This document shows, piece by piece, positions 46,900 to 56,599 of a DNA stretch of 64,000 nucleotides. The DNA is from Boswellia sacra (taxonomy: Eukaryota > Streptophyta > Magnoliopsida > Sapindales > Burseraceae). The notes under the pieces are model-generated. The model was not told the origin of the DNA and did not search any database. It worked only from the letters and a program-made list of their open reading frames with translations. The stretch spans positions 62,001 through 126,000 of the forward strand of contig SNVD02009713.1 in the NCBI GenBank assembly GCA_013180625.2. The letters run 5' to 3'. The position numbers and the translations under genes were made by a program. Positions within the stretch are counted from its first letter, which is position 1. Every line of letters begins with the position of its first letter.

Positions 46900-47215
46900 A
46901 ATTCTCCCTAAAGTTTCAGGATCCACTAAAATTTGTGTAATTTACAAATTAAGACTTTGCAATTTTAAGTTTTTACCTATCTCAACCGTGGCTTCTGAGT
47001 CCGCATTTAGTACGGGCGGACGCATTCTAGATCAATTTAGGAGCTCGCTAACTCCTAAAATGGTTGAGTCATTAATCTGCTCACAAAATTTGATTACTTA
47101 CACATTATGTGATGAAATCTTCCCAATCTTAGAGTTGGATGAAAGCAAAGATGGGGATCATGTGGTGTTTGGTGAATCCGAATCTGCTGTGTCAGGTAAA
47201 ATACTATTCATTAAT
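46900..47215 (+). pseudogene. hAT transposase C-terminal dimerisation domain (left arm)
   Basis: The frame contains [20 protein letters not shown] and [18 protein letters not shown], the signature of the hAT C-terminal dimerisation domain. It is followed by an acidic tail ([18 protein letters not shown]). Upstream transposase regions, including the catalytic RNase H-like core, are absent, so this is the last exon only and cannot act as a transposase. Confidence 0.85.
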
Positions 47216-47479
47216 CATTTTACTTTTATGTTATATCATATAATGATTTCATTATATTAATTTATAACTTTTGTTTTTGCATTTGTCAATGATAAAGATG
47301 TGTTTGGATCTATAATATCAACATTGGAGCTGTTGGACATTATTCATGCTTCAATATCCAACCGCTCTAATGTTGATATTATATATCCAAACACATCTTT
47401 ATCATTGACAAATGCAAAAACAAAAGTTATAAATTAATCTAATGAAATCACTATATGATATAACAAAAAAGTAAAATGG

Positions 47480-47800
47480 TTAATAAATAGTATTTTACTT
47501 GACACAGCAGATTCGGATTCACCAAACACCACATGATCCCCATCTTTGCTTTCATCCAACTCTAAGATTGGGAAGATTTCATTACATAATGTGTAAGTAA
47601 TCAAATTTTGTGAGCAGATTAATGACTCAACCATTTTAGGAGTTAGCGAGCTCCTAAATTGATCTAGAATGCGTCCGCCCGTACTAAATACGGACTCAGA
47701 AGCCACGGTTGAGATAGTTAAAAACTTAAAACTGTAAAGTCTTAATTTGTAAATTACACAAATTTTAGTGGATCCCGAAACTTTAGGGAGAATTAATATT
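47480..47800 (-). pseudogene. hAT transposase C-terminal dimerisation domain (right arm)
   Basis: Inverted copy of the left-arm domain with a few substitutions (SESVFSTGG for [15 protein letters not shown] for LCDEIF). Same truncation. Confidence 0.85.
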
Positions 47801-48712
47801 AAAAAAAGCTCAAGGGGAAAAGTGAAGAAATTCAAAACATGGAGGACGAATGGCGGCAGAGATAGTGCTCAGTCATGAGAATTCGGTAGCTTCTCATCAT
47901 GATATAGTGAATCTAAGCTTATTTGTTTTAGGCCAATATTATTCTTATGAAATTTTGCTGGGCTTAATTTATTTGTTTGAAGTTGGATTAAATTGCTTTA
48001 GACCCAATCCGTTGTCTATTGCATAGGAAGATAAATGAATTTTTATTCTTTTATTTGTCTTGACTTTGGGAATGGATAAGCATGGATGTGTGCCATGTGG
48101 CTAGTTTTACATATAAGTGGGAGACAAGATAAGTAGTGGTTGCCACTAAAGAAATGTTAGTTTAAATTTTATATGGAAGATATAGGAAGATAACGTGTGA
48201 TTAGCTTTTGTAAAGTAGGAGACAAACAAAATTTCAATACACATTATTTATAAAAAAAATAAAAATAAAAATAAAAAATTATTACTTCTTTAACATGATT
48301 GACGTGTCAAATAGAGACAAGACTAATTAATCTTTTTTAAAGGGGATACAAAGAGAATAATGGAGTTATTAAAATAATATAATATTGACTTCTTCTACTT
48401 TAGTAGAAGTGAAAAGCTTGATTTTTTTTAAATGTTTTCTAGCAAAACTGTTGTAGGAATTCTTTGAATTTTTTAAATGATTTATGTTGTACAAATGATT
48501 TTTTAAATAATTGTTGTTAAAACGATTGCAATATAAAGGGAAATTCTTTCAATTAAAGAGATGATATCGAATTATCTATTATCATTAATCATCCACATCA
48601 TCATAATCTTAATTTCAATCTTACAAGAAGAATGGAGTAGATCAACTATAATAATTTAATTTCAAACATAAATTGAAAATAAGAACAAAACTAAAAGAAT
48701 ATTAATGATCAC

Positions 48713-48826
48713 CTACAGCATATCTAAGTGCAGCGACAACTTTGTCACCAGCTTTGAAATCTTTAACTTCTGATCTTATGCAGTTATGCTTACAACTTCT
48801 CCTGCTATATCAATTGTTGTTCCAAC
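48713..48826 (-). pseudogene. Captured quinone-oxidoreductase fragment (right arm)
   Basis: Mirror copy of 45,880-45,991. It reads DFKAGDKVVAALRYAVG, with Ala where the left arm has Val, so the two arms have begun to diverge. Confidence 0.6.
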
Positions 48827-49460
48827 AAAAAACTATCTCAGACTCTCAGCCGCTTAAACAATAATAAAAGAAAGCAGGCGATAGTGCTCATGAACTACAG
48901 CTGAAATAGCTAAACTAGCAAAACATCAAACAAAGTATAATTACATGGACATAATAAATAAGTTAAAAGAGAGAAATTAATTGATTGTGATCAAATTTTG
49001 GCTTCACAAAGACATGAAACTTTACCTGGTCAAAGAGACAAACCCATCTCCAACTCAGAAGCAAACGAACAAGGTGGAAGAGGGGATGAAGTTGAGTGAG
49101 AGAAAATGGAATTGGAAGTTCCGTGAGAGACTGAGAGTGAAAGGTTGCTAGGGTTTGAAAAGTGAGGGCACAAAACTATAAAGATATATATATACGGTAA
49201 TTAGATGCGGTGGGGTCTATAATAATATTTTTGACGCATCCAATTAAATTATGCCATATGGAATATAATAATAAAAAATATTCGGGTCGGGTATAAATCG
49301 GGTTTGCATAAATTTATCCGAAATCGGGTCGGGTAATATCGGGTACTCGAAAATTATACCCGCTCTCGGTTATTTTTAATTCCTTACTCGATAACACCCG
49401 ACTCGGGTCGGATAAACCCGGTCGGGTAGGGTCGGGTCGGGTAATTATGCCCACCCCTAC

Positions 49461-50297
49461 TCGTTAGATATTGATATCTATCAGGAAATTATAGGGAATT
49501 GTCTAGGTAGCAAACCTTTAACATTTAAAAAAAAAATTAGGGTTTGGACAGCGACTAAGAAAAGTTAAGCTTTCACTTTGTTGATGCCTCATTTTGATTT
49601 GGGCTTAGAAGGTCAATAAAGGTCCATCACCTGTGCAATAGACAATATATAAATATTCATACAAAATATCACCTGCAATTCAAAAGCATTATGCCATCAA
49701 AAAAATGAATTGAGCTTAGTTACAGTCTTGTGTAAGTTTAAGTGGCGCACACAACCTCATACGAAGGTATTCTAAGCTCATCCAACATAGGCAAATTAGA
49801 TCGAAATTAATATGATTTATATATCATGCCAAGACGAGTGAACCAAAGCCGCATACTCATTTGTTAGTTATCGACTTGTTGATTGCAAAGCATCATCATA
49901 AAGAGTGTTACTACATATACATTTATTTTCAGGGTTGCTCTATCTAGCTCCGATTTTTGCCCCTCCAACCCTATCTTAAAGACAAATTTTAATAGTGTTC
50001 AAGAGATAAATGAGCAAGTGCATCTAGGCAATCTTGAGATGAAATTTGAGAGCAAAATAGCGAACTCAAATTTTGTCCTCCCCAGACTAATTTTTCTCTA
50101 TTTTAAAAAAAAAAAAAAAAAACATTAGTTGAATCTCTTAGCAAAAAAAATTGTTTCAGTGACGTCGGCTTTGTTGTTCACACTAATCCACTGCTTCTAA
50201 TTTTAATTTACAAATTTTAGACCCATTAATCTGTTTCTAAAAAAACCCACAGAATAGAATATATTGATCAAAAACCTGGCGTACAAGAGAAGCACAG
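49461..50297. other. Region between the palindrome and the permease gene
   Basis: Noncoding by inspection. It ends in a plausible splice acceptor (GAAGCACAG, 50,289-50,297). No transit-peptide-like exon was found, although the permease frame has no ATG at its start. Confidence 0.5.
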
Positions 50298-52783
50298 TTG
50301 CCCAGTAGTGATGAACTTGTCATATCTCAGGAACCTCCGGAGACAAAAGGAGGAGTCAATGAGAAGAGCTTCTGGGGTGCTGTTAGTTTGATAATCGGTA
50401 CAGCTGTAGGGCCTGGAATGCTGGGTTTGCCTGCTGCAACAACAAGATCAGGCTCACTTCCGTCAACCTTAACTATTCTTCTTTCTTGGGTTTATGTTAT
50501 TTCATCAATCCTTCTTGTTGCTGAGCTCACTTTTGCAGCCATGGAGGAAGATGGGGTTGAAGAGGTGAGCTTTACTGGCCTAGCAACAAAAGCATTGGGA
50601 AGTCATTTTGGTGCTTTTGTTGCAGTGGTTCATGCTAGTTTGAGCTTTTCTTTGTTAGTTGCTTGTGTTTCAGGAATTGGTTCGCTTGTGTCTCAGCTGT
50701 TTCCCAGGATGAATCTTGTATTGGCTCATGCTTTGTTTCCTCTTGCTGCTGGGATTGTAATTGGGTTCTTTCCTTTTAAGGCCATTGATGTTGCAAATCG
50801 ATTGTTATGCTTCATTATGTTTTTTTCCATAATCGCACTTGTGGCTATTGGTTTATCTGTGGCAAGAAGCAATGTATTAGGTTCCTTTGCTTATGCCTCA
50901 TGGAGTCTTTCATCAATTTTGCCCGCTATACCAGTAACAGTACTCACATTGGGGTTCCATGTTATCACTCCTTTTATTTGTAAGATTGCTGGAAGCACTG
51001 TAGCCGAGGCTCGAAAAGCAGTATTGGTTGGCGGGGTTGTACCGTTGATTATGGTACTATCATGGAATTTGATTGTTTTGGGGCTTGCTGGGACTAACAA
51101 AGCTGCCTCCTCCAGAGACCCCATATCCCTCTTACTTTCAGTTAATCCTTCAGCTTTATCAGCGGTTCAAGGCTTTGCATTCTCTGCTTTGGCTACTAGC
51201 TTCATAGGATATGCTGTTAGCTTGCCGAAGCAGCTTGTTGATACTTTAGAGTTGATCTCTGGGAATTCAGAAGAATATAGTTATCATCAGTCTCAAATGG
51301 TTTCTAATAGGAACGGAATTGGAAGAGTTGGGTTTGTAACTTATTCAGGTGAGCATGATCTAGCAAATATGGGGAGAATTTCATTTAATGGCTCAATAGG
51401 TATTGGTGCCTCAGAAGTTAAATCTATCTCAAGTATAGCCGGGTTGAAAAAGTTTGAAGTATTAGTAATGCCACTTGTTTTGAGTCTTCCAGTTCTCTAG
51501 GCATCCTTCTTTCCCTCAACATTTTCCAGAGCTCTAGATTTTGCAGGGGTTTATGCAAACTGCTTCCTGTTTGGTATCCTTCCTCCAGCAATGGTATACA
51601 TCCAGCAATCAAGGAAGAAGCTCAGGTATCTAAGAATCAAAGTTTTAGATATATATTTACACCTCATAACATTACTGACTTTTAGCTGGTGGAATAAGCT
51701 TGAAGATCGTAAGATATTTTGGCATTCAAATACAACCCAGATAAAAGTCAGGAAAAAGAAATAGAGCACATGTAACATCCCGGCCCGCATATGGAACTTT
51801 GCACTGTATGTGGCTCCCATAAATTCTCAAGAGATGGCCCCATGTGTGTGCTAAGCCTAATATCCCAGCGCATTGTCCGATATTGTCCTTTTTGGACATA
51901 GTCTGTCACGGTTTTGCTTTCGAGCTTTGTAACCCAAAAGGCCTCTAACAGCTTAAGGAGCTCATAGGGTATTTAAGCGTATTTCACATCTCATTCTCAA
52001 GCAATGTAGGATGTTACAGCGTAAACTAATAATGTGCTCATGTAGTTGAACCATGCTTTTTGTTTAAGATTGATTGTTAACCTTGTGATCTCATTCATAT
52101 TAAAAGCCATATATTTGTTTCAAAATTTTTTTAGCATTTCTTAGACTCTTTTACTTCTTAAATAATCTAGTCAAATCAGTATAGAGTCTTTTCCTTGCCC
52201 CCGAAAGTACTTTGTAGACTCATCAACAACAGACTTCTCAATTTTATTACCTTTAATTTCTGTCTATAGAAAAAAATGGGAAAGAGGTAAAGCAAATTAA
52301 GTATTCCATTTACTCATAAAATAACAGGCTTCTCAAATTGATTTCTTTTATTTTCTCTGGTTACTCTACATAAAGGATGGGGTAAGCGTTAAGGAAACTA
52401 GACCATTTACAGAGCTCTGTCATAAGACTGTCTAAGTTTTAGATGAACTCATGATTGGGGATTTTGCAGTGACATCATAAAGTTCCTGATCTACTTGTTA
52501 ATCTTTCCGCAATTTCAGATTTTGACTAGACTACTCCTTAAAAAGTTTCCGCTATGCAAACTTGTTCAAAGAATGATAGTTTTCCTTATTATTATTATTA
52601 TTATTTTTTTAATAAATAGTTTTCCTTATTATTATTATTATTATTATTTTAATGTATCCTTTCTTGAGTATGACTAAATGCAAAGAATTGCTTGGATTTT
52701 GCAGGTCATCCATCCTGCCAGGAGGAAACGGTGCTCTTTTGCTTCTTTTTGGCATTGCTATGATTTTGGGGATTTGGCATTAG
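50298..52783 (+). CDS. Trp/Tyr-permease-family transporter with internal UAG, 5' end missing
   Basis: Exons 50,298-51,625 and 52,705-52,783 join within an Arg codon (AG|G) and end ...LGIWH, stop. The frame opens with SDELVISQEPPETKGG and then FWGAVSLIIGTAVGPGMLGL, the first membrane segment of the bacterial-type aromatic amino acid permease family. About ten more hydrophobic segments follow, with FHVITPFIC near residue 220. Plant members are predicted plastid transporters. There is no in-frame ATG until residue 41, so an upstream exon with the targeting peptide is expected but not found. A TAG at 51,498-51,500 interrupts an otherwise open frame (SLPVL stop ASFFPSTFSRALDFAGVY), removing about 67 residues and the last membrane segments. 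It is either a pseudogene, a null allele or a sequence error. Confidence 0.8.
51771..52018. mobile_element. Small element with TGTAACATCC termini in the permease intron
   Basis: The ends are inverted (TGTAACATCCCGG and AGGATGTTACA) and also satisfy TG...CA. Length about 248 bp, no coding capacity, in the last intron of the permease gene. It shares an inverted AAACCGTGACAG/AAAAAGGACAA motif with 44,572-44,990. MITE or solo LTR; the flanking duplication is unclear. Confidence 0.6.
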
Positions 52784-53988
52784 ATGTTAGTTGTAACAGC
52801 TTGGTAGTGGGCTCTTAAAAGGCCAAAGCTGACATTGACAATAACTTCTCTATATAGAGAAAATTTATTGAAATGGCTAAGGGATTTAACTTATAGTGTC
52901 TTATAGAGGTGAAGTCTCTTGTAGACAGACGATAGGTCGTTAAGTTCTAATTCTAATGAAGCCAGGTTGGTAGAGCATTTGGGGGTTGAGGGTAAGGAAT
53001 TGTTGTACAAGAGATCTTGAAATTCCTAATCCTAATTAAGCCCGGTTGGTGGGTACTTGGGTGGTTGAGGGTAAGGAGAGCAAGGGAAAATTATATGTTC
53101 TTATCATGAAACTGAAGTTCCCAGTCTATTACAGATGAGAAATTCATTAAGGAATTGCAACTTCTGTTTACTAATTGGAAAATAGTTTATGATAGTTGTG
53201 CTAAACTTTCATTTCAACTTGCCTTATCAAATATGCAGGATTTATCTCTATTATTGGTTTTTAGATCTTGTGTATTGTAAACAGCAAGCAATCTTGTTTA
53301 ACATTCATTTTCCATGTTGTTAAATTTTTGAAGCAGATAAAATACATGCTATTCTGAATGTAACTAAATTGAAACTTTGATGCATGATATAGAGAAGACT
53401 TAAAGAAATGATACTTGGTAACAGATTGTGTTAAAAAGATTTCCTTTATACACTGTATATTTATGTTGGTTTACCATAAACCACCGCCCAGAGATAAAAT
53501 TTTTGACATATTTAGTTCAAAAGAATAATGCAGCTGGCAGATATTGAAAGGAAAGAAGGGCGTTACATATACAATCTGCAGCATAAGTTTCAAATATATC
53601 TTCCAACTCTGGAAGAACACAAGTGCCAGATTTCTTCAACAGAGTCCTGGCAACAGATGATAGAACAGTTGCAAGAAATTGACATGCCCGGATAAAATGC
53701 TCAACCATATGGCACTTACACATCACAGCCTCGTACTTCCTAGGAAGATATGAGTTAATTCATTAGTTACAGCCAGAAGCTTGTAGCCTACTCCAAAATT
53801 TTGCATTATATGGCACCATACTGACATAAGGTGAGCTTTAGTGTCCACCTATACATAGAAGTTGGTTTGAAGGGATCAGCTTGGCCTGCTCTTGTTGAAA
53901 CTCTAAAGCACTCTGGCATTTTTCTTCTTTGAGCACCTAGAGACACGCCCGTTTTAACCAGATGATTATCATTCATTTTCACCATTAT
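52784..53988. other. Converging 3' regions of the permease and PPR genes
   Basis: Contains a direct repeat of GAGGGTAAGGA with CCGGTTGG/GCCAGGTTGGT (about 52,960-53,090). It also holds a 70-codon minus-strand frame at 53,517-53,726 preceded by an acceptor-like TTCCTAG. That frame (MVEHFIRACQFLATVLSSV) is not one I recognise. It may be a spliced 3' UTR exon of the PPR gene or an unrelated exon. Confidence 0.4.
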
Positions 53989-55518
53989 TTATACCATGCT
54001 GTGGCCAGGAACTTTGAAGGCATTTCTCTCATCCATCATTGTCCTCAAATTCTCGGCATCTCCAAATCTTCCAACCCCAGAAAGGATGTTATACATAAGC
54101 ACATAGTCCCCTCCGTATCCTCTCTCCATCTCCAGTATCTTCCTTGTCACCCTCTCACCCATCTCAACATTACCATGAAAGCTACAAGCACCCAAAAGGG
54201 TCCTCCAGATCACCACATTAGCAATCTCACTTGGTATCCCTAAGGCCATCTTCTCGGCTTCCTCTAACCTCGCAGCCCTTCCCAACATGTCTACCAGACA
54301 TCCATAGTGCTTGATATCTGGCAAAACTTGACACTCCTTGACCATTTTATAAAAAAACTTGAGCCCCTCCTCTACTAAGCCTCCATGACTGCAAGCATTC
54401 AAAACACTCAAGAATGTCACTCTATTTGGGGTCAAACCAACTTTCTCCATCCTCTCAAAATTTTCTACTGCTTCTTTCCCCATCCCATGCATTGCAAAGC
54501 CCGATATTATTGATGTCCACGACACCAAATTTCTCCTTTCAACAGATATCCCCTCAAAGAATCTTGATGCACTCACAATGCATCCACATTTAGCGTATGT
54601 ATCTATTAAACAATTTGCAACCCGTATATCAAACTCAATGATACCTCTTTTCTCTCCATATCCATGAATCAACTGACAACTCTTAACGTCCCCAGTTTGC
54701 CAAATAGCTGGTAATATAGCCAAAATAGTTATCTCACTAGGCTCTATCAAATCACACAGTACCATTCTTCGAAACAAAGCAAAAGCCTCATTAGACCGAT
54801 TCATTCTGGTGTAACCGTCTATAATCCCAGTCCACGACACAACATTCCTACAAGGCATCCCTTCGAAGAGAGCGAGTGCAAATTCAAGCTTACCCCACTT
54901 TACTAAACCAGTGATGACAACATTCCAGGTAACTGAATTTCTCTCAGGCATTTCATCAAACAGTTTAAAACCTGATAATAAATACCCCAATGAAAGATAC
55001 ATGTTAACCAAAGCAGTGTTAATATAAACATGAGAGTCAAAACCCACTTTGGTAATAACAGCATGGAGCTGCATACCCAAGTTCGGATAGCTTAAACTGA
55101 CGCAGGCTTTGATAAGGAAAGAGTAAGTAAAGCTATCAAAGAAAGGTGGCGCTGAAGAGTCCAGAGAGTGTTCGTAAATTTGTTGGAGTTGCTTGTGGAG
55201 GAAGAAAGCTTTTTGAGGGGAGTCAGTGAGTGAGTAGGAACGAAGGAGAGTATTGAAGACACGAGTAGGGTAGTGGAGTAATAGAGAGCTAGTGGTGAGT
55301 AAGTGAGAGTGGAGCTGTTGGATGGTATTGGAGTTCGTTGGGTGGCGGTGTAAGAGAGTGAGCAAGTGTTTTTGTTTTTGTTGTTGCAAGTGCTTTTGTT
55401 TTTCTTCTTGTTGATGTTGTGAGGAAACAAAACAGTAGTGTTTTGGTTTTGTTGTGTTTATAGTGATTGTGATTGTGATTGGGAAGCAGAGAATTGGAGG
55501 TCTTCTTATTCTCAACAT
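53989..55518 (-). CDS. PLS-class pentatricopeptide repeat (PPR) protein
   Basis: Single-exon frame of 509 residues from the ATG at 55,518 (MLRIRRPP) to TAA at 53,989. The first ~45 residues are basic and Ser/Thr-rich, suggesting organelle targeting. Tandem PPR units follow: YINTALVNMYLSLGYLLSG, RNSVTWNVVITGLVKWGKLE, RNVVSWTGIIDGYTRMNRSN, VANCLIDTYAKCG, NLVSWTSIISGFAMHG, and an E-type tail (VIWRTLLGACSFHGNVEMGE, ending in NAFKVPGHSMV). Such proteins bind organelle RNA in a base-specific manner, often for RNA editing. There is no DYW domain, so a partner deaminase would be needed for editing. The frame is fully open. It is the next gene downstream of U11/U12-65K on the same strand. Confidence 0.9.
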   Translation of the reverse strand: MLRIRRPPILCFPITITITINTTKPKHYCFVSSQHQQEEKQKHLQQQKQKHLLTLLHRHPTNSNTIQQLHSHLLTTSSLLLHYPTRVFNTLLRSYSLTDSPQKAFFLHKQLQQIYEHSLDSSAPPFFDSFTYSFLIKACVSLSYPNLGMQLHAVITKVGFDSHVYINTALVNMYLSLGYLLSGFKLFDEMPERNSVTWNVVITGLVKWGKLEFALALFEGMPCRNVVSWTGIIDGYTRMNRSNEAFALFRRMVLCDLIEPSEITILAILPAIWQTGDVKSCQLIHGYGEKRGIIEFDIRVANCLIDTYAKCGCIVSASRFFEGISVERRNLVSWTSIISGFAMHGMGKEAVENFERMEKVGLTPNRVTFLSVLNACSHGGLVEEGLKFFYKMVKECQVLPDIKHYGCLVDMLGRAARLEEAEKMALGIPSEIANVVIWRTLLGACSFHGNVEMGERVTRKILEMERGYGGDYVLMYNILSGVGRFGDAENLRTMMDERNAFKVPGHSMV

Positions 55519-56599
55519 AGTTTGGAAACGCCCTTGTTGCACCCCAGTGAGTGTTAAATCAGCTTCAGCTTATTAGGCCTGGACGATGTGTCCGTATGAT
55601 TTCTGTTCCCCTTCACCCGCTGAGATTTCTTTCGACGTTCTGTAGTTTCGAACTTTCTAAAATCCCCCTTACCTTATTATACTCTTCATAATATTTCCAC
55701 GAGTACAAATACCCGTTAAACTTTTTATAACATGTTTGTATTCTATTAGATGGCTAAGATTTAGTTGATGGGGTTTGTAAAATTTCTCCTTGCCGCTTAT
55801 TGATTTCAGGAATAAGGTTTCAGAAATTAGAATCAAAATGAATGAACTTGGATATCTGTTGGTTTGCATGTAGAGTTTTTGTGTGGACGCAAAAGAATAA
55901 AAATAAAATAAGATCCTAGCCTTTTATAGGGTACCATAAATCAGATTAAGATATGAGATTGAGTTCTTTCTATTTACACAATAAGAAATCTGAGTTATCA
56001 CTAGTTACAAAGGAGAAAGAAGTTGATATAAACTATAAAGAGGCTTTCCCCAACATCCCTGAACAATGCTCTAACGATTTTTGCATTCCTACCACTTGTA
56101 GAAAACACTGGAAATAAGAACATTGATGTTTAGCCAGAGGGCAGACTGACCGTAAGCAGTAATATTTCTTGCACATTTCGATTTGATTGATTAATGAGCA
56201 TGCTTGTACCCAAATGACTGGACGATCATCCCTACACTTGGTAAAAGCAACTTCAACACTCATGACGTCGAAGGAATGTCAACTCGAGTATCTGCGTCAC
56301 TTGCATCTGCCTGTGTGGTAAGCATTTTCATTTTCCATATGATGCAATAGCTACACCAAGCGGAAAACAGATGACACAATTAATTTACTTGCATCAAACC
56401 CCCAATATGACTAAACTTCGTTCATGTTACAATGTGGTTGGTAGGGAAGCACCCACCGTAAAGGAAAAGATAAATCATAACCCAAAAGTTGACTAGTTTT
56501 TGTCCAGCTTGGTTAAGAATATGAGGAGACAATAGCTGACTACGAACTAACCATTACAGTGGCACAATGAAGAACTTTCTCCTGCCGAAGCAGATATAT
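55519..56599. other. Spacer between the PPR and U11/U12-65K genes
   Basis: PPR promoter side plus the 3' untranslated region of the 65K gene. A 76-codon minus-strand frame at 56,033-56,263 has no recognisable domain and probably lies in the 3' region. Confidence 0.5.

Larger units (their letters stand above)
45186..49460. mobile_element. Large hAT-derived palindrome (foldback)
   Basis: The left end reads AGGGGTGGGCATAATTACCCGA and the right end is its reverse complement (TCGGGTAATTATGCCCACCCCT). The arms remain complementary inward for about 2.1 kb to a 19 nt loop (47,338-47,356). They differ mainly by scattered substitutions and a TA microsatellite long on the left (about 45,450-45,520) and nearly absent on the right. 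The end wording fits plant hAT terminal repeats, and both arms contain hAT dimerisation-domain sequence. I see no 8 bp target duplication (flanks ATTTGGAT and CTCGTTAG). Confidence 0.9.

Noticed and set aside
51498..51512. Programmed stop-codon readthrough at the permease UAG
   Set aside because: The following bases do not match the known CARYYA readthrough context; mutation or error is simpler.
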